Source: JBAZAX01 sp041671765 (lineage in GTDB: Bacteria > Babelota > Babeliae > Babelales > RVW-14). From it: 64,000 nucleotides of DNA. Below the pieces are notes generated by a model. The model made no database searches and was not told where the DNA came from. It saw only the letters and a program-made list of their open reading frames with translations. Below, piece after piece: positions 31,978 through 42,200 of this stretch. The position numbers and the translations under genes were made by a program. Location: contig JBAZAX010000004.1 of assembly GCA_041671765.1 (NCBI GenBank), positions 10,929 through 74,928 of the forward strand. The letters are read 5' to 3'. Positions within the stretch are counted from its first letter, which is position 1; the number at the start of each line of letters is the position of its first letter.

Positions 31978-34900
31978 TTAATTGTTTGAATCATCACAGA
32001 GGCAATCAATTTCCTCTAATAATGAATCATCTTTCGATGTATCTATTCCTAAGATTTCATTTAACTCTTCAATGCCTTTGCGATTTTTTGCAATCATATG
32101 CTTGATTTTAAGTGTCTTGTCTTTGAAGTTTGTCTTTGTATTTTTGGGTGTGGTTTTTGGTTTTGCCGTAACATTTGGAGTATCCGAAACTTTACTTTTT
32201 TCTATTTTTTCTTTTACTTTTGCAATTTTTGGTTGTACTTGAATTTTTGTCTTGGTTTTAGATGTTGGTTTGTATGTATAGCTTTGTTTGTAATTTTGAT
32301 TTAAAGAATAAGCGCGGATGAATGAAGGATCAATTTGGTGACCAATAATTTGTGTCCCATCAATAAGTACATTTGCCGAGTATTGTTTGATATTGTTTTG
32401 TCTGAGCTCCAATTCTGTGAAGAAAATTTGTCCGTTTTGATCGAGTAAGAGAGCATTGGAATCTAGTAAATTAAGGATGGTGTATGGATTTTCAAGAACC
32501 AAACGTGCGACATTAATTGGTGAACCGCCGAGCATAATCCCTGGGGCACCGGTGAAGTTAACGATTGGGTATATTTCGCCTGCAATTACTCGTTCAGGAT
32601 CAAGTCCGTTTTCTAAAACAAAACGAATGGCGAGTTCATTTACTGCCGCATCACCAAATGTGATAAGTCCTGAAAGTGTCAAATTATCTCCCATAAGAGT
32701 TAAGGCATTATTTTCGCCAATAGCTGTAAAGTTAAGACCGATAGGATCACCCACCTCTCCATCTACATCGACGCTAGCGTCTGTTGCCAACTCAATCAAA
32801 TTATTTGTGCCATAATTAATATTGGTTACACTTCCCAATTCAATATTTTCAAGTCGTAATGTGTTATCTCCCAAATTCAGTATTGCCTCTTCATTGTAAG
32901 TTACAACGTTATTTCCTGACAAGCTTACAAATGTACATACAGTTCCCTCAGGTGAATCTAATACATTGAATGTCCCAGTACTAAGAGTTACGTTTTCAGT
33001 GAATTCAAATGTCGTGTTAGGTCCAATTAGAACTTGTCCCCCTTCTTTTATGTTAAAAGTATTTTGATTAATGTTTGCAAGTGTTATGTTTTGCAAAGTT
33101 ACAGGAACATTTTCTTGAATTATAAATTGTGGACTGGAAAAGTTATCGAAGATAACTGTTTGTCCTTGTCCGTCTACAATAACTCCGGCGGGGTTTGTGA
33201 TGTTAACAATCTGATCGGAATTTACAAAAATTGATTGATTCATTGTTACATTGTAATAAACATTTCCACTTACAAGTGGTGATGTCCAATTAACGGCATT
33301 ACTTGTGTCCTTAATCCAAGAAACAATGGCGTTGCTATTCTCAATAGCCAGTGTAGGAGAGCCCATTAAGATAGCATTGGAGTTGTTCTTAATTCCGTAG
33401 GCAAATGCGTTGCTGTCTGTTCTGACGGTTGTTACAAGTTTTATAATTGCATTACTGTTATTGATAGAGAGATCGCTTGATCCCTTTAAGATAGCGTTGG
33501 AGTTGTTTTTGATTCCATAGGCAAAAGCATTACTGTCTGTTCTGACTATTGTATTTAGCCAGTTGAGAGTGTCGCTGGTTTGTTTGATCCAAGAAACAAT
33601 GGCGTTACTGTTGTTGATTGGTAGAACAGCAGGGGCGACTCCGCTCAATTTAATAATCGCGTTGCTATTATTTCTAATGCCGTAGAGAAGTGCATTACTG
33701 TTATCCCTCGTCAATGCTAACAGTGCGTTGCTATTTTGAACTGCTAGCTCAGACGAGCCCATCAAAATGGCATTACTGTTGTTCTTGATTCCATAAGCAA
33801 ATGCGTTACTGTCGGTTCTAACGGTTCGATCAAGAGTAATAATAGCATTTGAGTTGTTACGATCGCCGAAGAGCAATGCGTTGGAGGTTGTGCGGTTTAG
33901 GTAAAGCATGGCGTTACTGTTAACACGAACTTTGCGATCAAGTAAAACAATAGCGTTTGAGTTATTTCTGTCACCAAAGAGAAGTGCGTTGGATGTTGTA
34001 CGATTTAGGTAGAGCATAGCATTACTGTTTACACGCACTTTGCGATCGAGTAAAACAATGGCGTTTGAGTTATTTTTGTCGCCAAAGAGTAGGGCGTTGG
34101 ATGTTGTTCTGTTCAGAGCCAAGAGAGTGTTACTGTTGTTTTTGATACCGTAAGCAAAAGCGTTACTGTTGGTCCTAACGGTTCGATCAAGAGTAATAAT
34201 AGCATTTGAGTTGTTACGATCGCCGAAGAGCAATGCGTTGGAGGTTGTGCGGTTTAGGTAAAGCATGGCGTTACTGTTAACGCGAACTTTACGATCGAGT
34301 AGGACGATAGCATTTGAGTTATTTCTGTCACCAAAGAGCAGTGCGTTAGATGTTGTTCTGTTCAGAGCCAAGAGAGTGTTACTGTTGTTTTTGATACCGT
34401 AAGCAAAAGCGTTACTGTTGGTTCTAACGGTTCGATCAAGAGTAATAATAGCATTTGAGTTATTTCTGTCGCCAAAGAGTAGGGCGTTGGATGTTGTTCT
34501 GTTCAGAGCCAAGAGAGTGTTACTGTTGTTTTTGATACCGTAAGCAAAGGCGTTACTGTTAGTTCTAACGGTTCTATCAAGAGTAATAATAGCATTTGAG
34601 TTGTTACGATCGCCGAAGAGCAGTGCGTTGGATGTTGTGCGGTTTAGGTAGAGCATGGCGTTACTGTTTACACGAACTTTGCGATCAAGTAAAACAATGG
34701 CATTTGAGTTATTGCGATCGCCGAAGAGAAGTGCATTGGATGTTGTACGATTTAAGTAGAGCATAGCATTACTGTTAACACGAACTTTACGATCGAGTAG
34801 GACGATAGCATTTGAGTTATTCCTGTCGCCAAAGAGTAGGGCGTTGGATGTTGTTCTGTTCAGAGCCAAGAGAGTGTTACTGTTGTTTTTAATACCATAA

Positions 34901-36126
34901 GCAAAAGCGTTACTGTTGGTTCTAACTGTTGTATCCAACTTAATTATTGCATTAGAATTATTTGTAATTTGTTGTTGTAGATTTGTTGTTGATGTTTGGA
35001 TTATATCGAGGTTAGATAAGGTTTTTATTGTACCACTTGAAACTAGAGAAAGATATTTGCTTGCCGATCCGGACCCAAGTTGAATTTTACCATAATTTGT
35101 TTGGTCCAGTGGATCTTTCCATAATGTAACCCCATCAACTGTCATAGATGCATTTTGATCAATTGTCCAATTGTAGTTTTTTAGTTCGAATGTTGTTGGG
35201 CCTTCAACATAAATTCCGCCTGTGGAAACTGTGAATCGGTTATCTAATTCCACTGTTACATTAGACATATTTATTTTGGAGGTTTGATCTTGGAAAACAA
35301 ACCAACCGTTTGTTATTCCTATGCCTTTAATAACAACATCTGTGAGATTTAAAGTTGCATCTTTTTTGACGTAAATTGTTCCGCCACTTGTTAAATCTAA
35401 AATATTACCATGTCCATTCAAAGAACTGTTTCCGGTAAAATTCCAAGTTCCTGAAAGACTTGTTTTACTTGTTAAGTTTATATCGGTTGAATTATCCCAA
35501 AGAATGGTGTGTGTTAATTTTAGATCTGTTTTGCTACCAAAAGATAAACTGTTATTTTTCAGAAAAACTGTTCCTGAACCTGTCAGTGTCCTGTCATCAG
35601 CAAAATTAAGATCATTTGCAAGAATAAGGCTGCCACCTCTTAATGCAATATCTGAGTTCAATACGTTTTGAAGAGCCAGGGTAACACTTGATAAATTATT
35701 TTCTAATCTTATTCCATCTGCATTACTGAATTGTGGTGTGCCTTGAATTTTATTACCGGTGCCAACAACATTTATTTTATTTAAAAATGTTCCCTTATCG
35801 ACGCTCAAAATTTTATTTCCATTCAACTGGATTTGTTGTGTGGCATTGGGATCAAAAATTCCGGAGAATTCTGATTTGCTGGTGTCGTAATTTAAATAAC
35901 CATTATTGAATGTTACGGATGAACCTGAAATTGTGGCGCCAGATTTTTTTTCAAGTGTTCCCTCCCAACTTTGTATTGGACTTCCTATGCCCAGTGTAGA
36001 TCCACTTTGTAATGCTAATTTTGAATTTTGATTGGAAAATTTTAATCCTGCATTCGCATGGTTGATTAAAAAAATCAAAATTAGCGTAAAACGAAAAAAA
36101 CTAGAAACAAATTGATTGCACTTCAT
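31978..36126 (-). CDS. Giant secreted beta-helix protein with coiled-coil-like NSNA stalk, 1382 aa
   Basis: Not assigned to a named family. Signal peptide at 1-26 (LILIFLINHANA). Residues ~60-380 read as a parallel beta-helix with many N, T, S and G (GSGTVFLKNNSLSFGSKTDL; LSGTWNFTGNSSLNGHGNIL). Residues ~380-950 form a repeat region carrying SNA at spacings of 11 and 14 residues. That periodicity fits a coiled-coil stalk (heptad pairs and hendecads) with Asn in core positions, as in trimeric adhesins. A second helix-like domain follows, then a Lys/Thr-rich tail (TKTKIQVQPKIAKVKEKIEK) and an acidic end with a Cys pair. No outer-membrane beta-barrel is present. Likely a surface adhesin; anchoring unknown. 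Part of a four-gene paralogous cluster. Confidence 0.75.
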   Translation of the reverse strand: MKCNQFVSSFFRFTLILIFLINHANAGLKFSNQNSKLALQSGSTLGIGSPIQSWEGTLEKKSGATISGSSVTFNNGYLNYDTSKSEFSGIFDPNATQQIQLNGNKILSVDKGTFLNKINVVGTGNKIQGTPQFSNADGIRLENNLSSVTLALQNVLNSDIALRGGSLILANDLNFADDRTLTGSGTVFLKNNSLSFGSKTDLKLTHTILWDNSTDINLTSKTSLSGTWNFTGNSSLNGHGNILDLTSGGTIYVKKDATLNLTDVVIKGIGITNGWFVFQDQTSKINMSNVTVELDNRFTVSTGGIYVEGPTTFELKNYNWTIDQNASMTVDGVTLWKDPLDQTNYGKIQLGSGSASKYLSLVSSGTIKTLSNLDIIQTSTTNLQQQITNNSNAIIKLDTTVRTNSNAFAYGIKNNSNTLLALNRTTSNALLFGDRNNSNAIVLLDRKVRVNSNAMLYLNRTTSNALLFGDRNNSNAIVLLDRKVRVNSNAMLYLNRTTSNALLFGDRNNSNAIITLDRTVRTNSNAFAYGIKNNSNTLLALNRTTSNALLFGDRNNSNAIITLDRTVRTNSNAFAYGIKNNSNTLLALNRTTSNALLFGDRNNSNAIVLLDRKVRVNSNAMLYLNRTTSNALLFGDRNNSNAIITLDRTVRTNSNAFAYGIKNNSNTLLALNRTTSNALLFGDKNNSNAIVLLDRKVRVNSNAMLYLNRTTSNALLFGDRNNSNAIVLLDRKVRVNSNAMLYLNRTTSNALLFGDRNNSNAIITLDRTVRTDSNAFAYGIKNNSNAILMGSSELAVQNSNALLALTRDNSNALLYGIRNNSNAIIKLSGVAPAVLPINNSNAIVSWIKQTSDTLNWLNTIVRTDSNAFAYGIKNNSNAILKGSSDLSINNSNAIIKLVTTVRTDSNAFAYGIKNNSNAILMGSPTLAIENSNAIVSWIKDTSNAVNWTSPLVSGNVYYNVTMNQSIFVNSDQIVNITNPAGVIVDGQGQTVIFDNFSSPQFIIQENVPVTLQNITLANINQNTFNIKEGGQVLIGPNTTFEFTENVTLSTGTFNVLDSPEGTVCTFVSLSGNNVVTYNEEAILNLGDNTLRLENIELGSVTNINYGTNNLIELATDASVDVDGEVGDPIGLNFTAIGENNALTLMGDNLTLSGLITFGDAAVNELAIRFVLENGLDPERVIAGEIYPIVNFTGAPGIMLGGSPINVARLVLENPYTILNLLDSNALLLDQNGQIFFTELELRQNNIKQYSANVLIDGTQIIGHQIDPSFIRAYSLNQNYKQSYTYKPTSKTKTKIQVQPKIAKVKEKIEKSKVSDTPNVTAKPKTTPKNTKTNFKDKTLKIKHMIAKNRKGIEELNEILGIDTSKDDSLLEEIDCLCDDSNN
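33770..34970 (-). repeat. Tandem coding repeats: 36- and 47-codon modules
   Basis: Inside the 1382-aa gene. Module A (36 aa, about 108 bp) reads IVLLDRKVRVNSNAMLYLNR then TTSNALLFGDRNNSNA. Module B (47 aa) starts IITLDRTVRTNSNAFAYGIK, has an extra 11-residue unit NNSNTLLALNR, and ends alike. The NRTTSNALLFG unit occurs nine times; the order from the N-terminus is B A A B B A B A A B. Copies are near-identical in DNA, so unequal exchange is likely recent. Confidence 0.9.
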
Positions 36127-36201
36127 TCTATGTCCATCCCTTCTCTCTTGGGTTAAAATTACTTTTAACTTATTTTATTATTAACACCTAAAATAATTAT
36201 T

Positions 36202-39200
36202 CTAGCCTACATTGTTGTAATACAAGTATCCATAGTTCTCAATATTGGCGCCGGAAAGTAAATTTATGCCCAGATCATCAGTACTTATTGCATTTCCAAA
36301 TTCGAACGAATTTTCTTGTGTTTGTTGTCCATAAACGGCAACTTTGTTTTTAAAGTATATTGTTCCATTCGTTATTTGCCAGCCACTATCTGGAATTTGT
36401 AGCGCACATTCATCAAAGAACATTGAACTTGTTTTATCAATTAATTTAATTAAGTTTCTTTCAGATAGTGTGTGTCTGCCTGTTAAGCGTGGACTATAGC
36501 TGAATGTTGAATTTGTATCAAAATAAAGTGTCGAGTGTGGAGCAACGTAAGATGTTCCGGTTGAGGCATAACTGAATTTATTTGTTCCGGTAACAAAAAC
36601 ATCACCGTGGATAAACATTTGTCCTTGGGTGAATGTTAAGTCTCTGTCAAAACATAAAGCACTGCTTTGTAAAGTAAGTTTTGATGTTGCAGTTTGCATT
36701 TCGATTGGCCAGGTTGATTCGTGACTCATCCATGTCATGTTTCTCAAAGTTAATGTTACGTTGTTATCAATAATCAATTTTGCTCCGGATGAAAGTTCTA
36801 AAGCATGGCCTTGTCCGTCAAGTACGCCGCTTGAAACAACTTTTATTACAGTATTTACGGGTAACGTTAAATCTCCACCAAATATAATTGCATTGCCTTG
36901 TAAATCAAAATTACCTGATGATTCAACTGTCGTCTGATTTGAAAGAATCATGTCACTGGCCAAAGTAAGTGCTCCGCCTTGCAGATCAATTGGGCTTGAT
37001 AACAGGCCGATACCTTCTACATTTGTTGATCCGTTAATTGCGCCAAGTGCAGTAACTTTGCCGTCATTAACAGAAATAAAATGATCACTTTGGAATATTG
37101 TTGCATTGGAGTTGTTTTTGATAGCATAAGCGAATGCATTGCTGTCAGTTCTGACCGTTTCATCAAGATTGATAATGGCATTACTGTTGTTTGTAATTTG
37201 TTGCTGTAACTCCGTTGTTCCCGTTGTGAGAGCCTCAAGACTTGTTGCAGTTTTGATTGTTCCGCTCGAAACAAGTGTGAGGTAATTATCAATTGATCCT
37301 GTTCCAAATTTGATTTTGCCACCGCTTTCTTGGTCAAGAGGATCTTGCCACAATGTTGTGCCGTCAACCGTCATAGATGCGTTTTGATCAAGAGTCCAGT
37401 TGTGGTTTTTTAAACCGACAACGGTTGGGCTGTTGACATAAATTTTGCCGATAGTTGTTGAAAGATCATTATCAAGTTCCAAATAAGCGTTTGATAATCT
37501 TAGTGTTGCAGTGTCGTCCATGAAATTGAGGCTGCCAAAATTTTGCCCAAGGCCTTTTAATGAAATATTTTCAAGAGAAAGTGTAGAGTTTGGTCGGATG
37601 GTTAATTTGCCGTGATTAGAAAGATCAAGAATATTTCCATTGCCATTCAGAACAACATTTCCACCGATTGTCCAAGTTCCAGAGAGGCTTGTTTTTTGAG
37701 CATTTAACTCGATTCCGCCTTTGGTTAGACCTTGCCAATAAATTGTGTTGGTCATGTTTATATCGGTTGTTGGCCCGAATGCCATTTTTGTTCCAAGGAG
37801 TTGAACTTTGCCGGAACCGGTGAATGTTTTGTCAGAGGCAAACGAGTTGTCTGTTATCAATATGAAGGTTCCACCATTTAAAGTTATGTTATTAAAAAAT
37901 GGGGTGGTCAAAGAAGCTTGGACTGTGACAGTATTATTTTTTAAAGTTAAATTTCCGGCAAAACCTGCAATGCCACCAAAATTTGAAAATCCGGAATCTG
38001 CCACAACATCTTTGGTTGTATAACCTTCTGTAATATGGAAAGAGTCACCGTTTGATAATTTATATGTAGGACAAGCATCATAGGCAGTTATTTTTACAGA
38101 AGAATAATATGGAGTATGAAAAGTTCTGGCAATATTATTTAAATAAATTTCTACGTTTTCGTCTTTATCAGTAGCTACCCCTCTTGATTCCAATGTTCCA
38201 TTTTGCAGGGTTATATTGGTTTTGGCATTTAATCCGCTTTCTGCTACTACATAAAGAGAGGAGGCCGGACTGCCAAATACAACTCTATCCTGTGAGTAGT
38301 TATTATAAAATACGGAGCCCGAAGTTAATTCCAATTGGTATCCTCCGCCAATATTTAACTCGAAATCTTGTTCAGGAGTTCCATTTCCCAGAATTAGGCC
38401 ATATGGATATGAGGAATTTTCAACTTCAATACTGGAATAGTTTAATGTTTCTATTTTACCCGCCGTCAATATCATACCTGATGATGTGATGTGCAAAGTT
38501 CCGCCGTCCAAAATTAATTTTGAAGTTAAAGGGTCAATGAATACCAAAGGTTGTTGTTCCGAATTTGAAATTATTGAATCCCTTCGACCAATTGAGAAGC
38601 GTGTGTTAGGTAAGATTTTAAGAAATGCAAAAGAATCGATAGTGCTTGTTCGAGTGCTTTCGTAAGAAAAAGTGTAAATTCCATCGAGTCCGTCAATTAC
38701 TCCAATTCGACTGTTGTAATATGTGTATATACTGCCTTTGTCCCAGAGATAGTCGTCTGACATTAAAAGATCGGCTACATTCAGGGTGAGTTGGCATGAA
38801 TTATCATTGCAGGTTATTCTATTTTGTCTGGACATGTTGTAAACAGAGAAGTCTTTGAATGTTACATTTGCTCCACGTTCTAAAATTATTGATCCGGTTG
38901 GTGCAAGGTCGATTAGATAATTGTTGCCTTCGATTGTAACATTACCGCTTAGTGTCCAAGTTCCATCGATTGTCACGTTATTGTTTAGTACCATTGTGGC
39001 CCCGTCTCCCATCCAGTATAGGTTTCCGGTCCATGTGGTAATATTTGTTCCAAGTTGAAACACTTTATTAGTTAGATCTACTGTTCCTGTTCCAATAAAT
39101 GAAGTGCCGTTTTCGATTCCGGAATCTTGGGTAAAAATAATACGGCCACCTTTTAAGTCAATGTTGCCTCCAACGTAATTTTGATTTATATCCCAAGTAA

Positions 39201-42200
39201 GGGTTGAACTTTCGTCTGTGAAAATTATTTGGCCTGATATATTTCCCATTCCAGTTATGTAATTGCCATATTTATTTACAACAATAGTTCTATCAAATCT
39301 TCCAGTGTTGATTAATAATTGGTCATTGGTATCAAGAATGGTTGCAGGAGTTGGGACAACCCTTGCAGATCCTGTGATGTAAAAATCCAAAATGTGAGAA
39401 TAGTCATATCGATGCATGTTTTTGTAAATAATATTAATATTTGGATCGCGGCCTACTGGAACATTTGGTATCAATGGAGTTGCAAGTGTGCCTTGATTAA
39501 TAGTTAAATTTCTTTTCGCAAATAAACCATTATTTATTTCTACGGCAAGTGTTGATTCGGCGCTTGCAAAATTAATTTTGTCGTCAGCATAGTTATTATA
39601 AAATAATTTTCCGGATTTGAGAGTAAGTTGAGTTCCTGCATCCAAGCCAAGATTAAAATCATTTTCCGGTGTTGCATCACCGAGAATCAGACCAAACGGA
39701 TAAACAGTATTTTCTATTTCCAAATTAGAAGATTCACGTGCTAGTAATGTTCCTTTTGTTAATATCATACCTGAAGATGTGATATGCAGTGAGCCGCCAT
39801 CAAGTAAGAATCTTGCAGTTCTTGGATCGCCAAAAATTATTGGTTGTAGTTCAGGATCAGTGATTGATGAATCCTGTCGACCTGTCGAAAATCTAACTCC
39901 CGGCCAAATTGCAATGGACGCGTCTGAATCGATCAAAAGAGGCTGTGTGGTTGCGTAAGAAAATGTAAATACGGTATCAGTATCTGCTGAAATGGGCATT
40001 ATTATACTGTCATAATATATGTAAATGCTGCCCTTATCAAATAAACAATCTCCAGCTAGTATCAGATCAGTATAATTAAGAGTGATTTGACAGTTATTGT
40101 CACTGCAGAAAATTCCATTTTGTTGAGTCATGTTATAAAGTGCAAAATTATTGAAAGTAACCTGAGCGCCCCTTTCAAGAATAATCGTTCCTGTTGTTCC
40201 CAAATCCATTGAATAGCCATTGCCTTCAATTGTAATATTTCCGCTCAATGTCCAAGTTCCATCAATTAATACGTCATTATTCATTCGAATTATTCCGCCA
40301 TCACCAATCCAAAGAAAATTGCCGGACCAAGTTGTTGAGATGGTTCCCAGTTCAAGGGTTTTTGTGGTTAAGTCAATTGTTCCGCTTCCTTTGAATGAGT
40401 ATTGGGGGCCAATTCCGGAATCTTGAGTGTAAATAATTCTTCCACCATTTAGGTCGATGTCACCGGCTGTGTACGGTTGGTTTAAATCCCAAGTAAGAGT
40501 TGAGTTATAATTCGCGAAGCTTATGGTACCGGAAATGTTTCCGACTCCTGAAATTTTATTTCCGTCTTGGTTTATGAGTATTGATCTATTATAAGTACCC
40601 GGATTTAAAAGTAAGTTGTCGTTGAAATCTAAAATGCTTACCGGATTAGGTTCGGAAACAATGGTTCCTGTTAAAAAAAAGTCTTGTAGGTGCCCATAGT
40701 CATATCTGTGCATGTACTGGTAAATAATATAAACGTCTGGGTCTTTGTCTGTGGTGATAGTGGATGGTAATGGTGAGGTAATTGATCCTCGTTCCAGCGT
40801 AAGATTTTTTTTGGCATACAAACCCTTATCAAGTTCAAGTGCAAATGTAGATTCTTGGCTACCAAAAACAAAGCGGTTATCAAAGTAGTTATTGTAAAAT
40901 AATTTTCCCGATTTAAGAGCCAACTGTGTTCCTGCATGAATATCTAGTTTAAAGTCGCTTGCTTCATCTCCATTCCCAAGCATTAGTCCGTATGGATAAC
41001 ATGGATTCTCAATTTCTAAATTTGATGAATTGGCTATTTCCAGTGCTCCTGCGCCTAAAATCATGCCTGACGATGTGATGTGTAGTGTGCCACCATTAAG
41101 TACGAGTTTTGATGAAGCGGCATCAGCAAAAACTAATGGTTGTTGGTTAATATCCGTTATAGTTGAATCTTGTCGACCAATTGAGAGTCTTGTTCCATCT
41201 GATATTTCAAAAGAACATTGAGAGTCTATTGTGCTGGTTTGTGTACTTGCGTAAGTGAATGTGAATGTGCCGTCGAGTCCATCAATTATGCCAATTGTAC
41301 TGTCGTAGTATATGAAGAGGCTGCCCGTTTCAAACAGGTAATCTCCTGAAAGCATAAAATCTGAAAAATTCATTGTAATTTGGCAATTGTTATCTTTGCA
41401 AACGATTCTATTCTGTCTTGATAAGTTATACAAAGATAGATTTTTGAATGTTACATGAGCTCCACGTTCAAGAATGATTGTTCCTGTTGTTCCAACGTCA
41501 AGCAAATAACTGTTTCCATCAACAACAATATTTCCACTGAGTGTCCATATTCCATCTAGTGCTATGTCCTCATTTAATCTTAATGTTGCACCATCTCCAA
41601 TCCAGTAAATATTTCCGGTCCAATTTGAGCTTTGTGCCCCAAGATTAAACGTAGTATTCATCAAATCCACTGAGCCTGAATTAACAAAAGCATAATTTAA
41701 TGCCAATCCTGAATTTTGAGAAAAAATAATTCGTCCGCCTTGTAAATCAATGTCACCTAAATTTAAGACTTGTGGTGAGTTCCACGTAAGTTCAGATTGG
41801 TTGCTGGCGAAGCCTAGATGGCCTAGCAATGATCCATTTCCGGATATCACATTTCCATCCATTATTACTTCTATAAATTGAAATGTAGAACCGTTTACAA
41901 GGTTATAGGAATCGTTTTGGTCTAGTACGTTTGTAAAATAGTTTGGTACGGTTCCTGTTAGGATTTGATCTGATGACATATCAAGGGGAGAAAGTCTCGT
42001 GTTTTCAAGCGTAAAATAGGCACTGGGGTCAATGGCCAATCTGGAAGTGGTGTCTGAGAGAATCCATCCGTTTGTTATTGTTAACGGGGATTTTATGTAA
42101 ATGGTTGATGTTGTGTTCATGGCAAGCTGTGGTTGTCCATAAAATTGAATCATTGAGTGTGTTACTGCAGTATCAAGAACGACTGCGCCGTTTAATATTG

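Noticed and set aside
32456..32815. Open frames on the plus strand across the 31.9-48.3 kb region
   Set aside because: They are shadows of the long minus-strand genes; none has a ribosome site or plausible family.
33770..34970. A regular repeat array that at first looks like CRISPR
   Set aside because: The repeats are in frame, encode conserved 36- and 47-residue modules of a surface protein, and have no unique spacers or cas genes.
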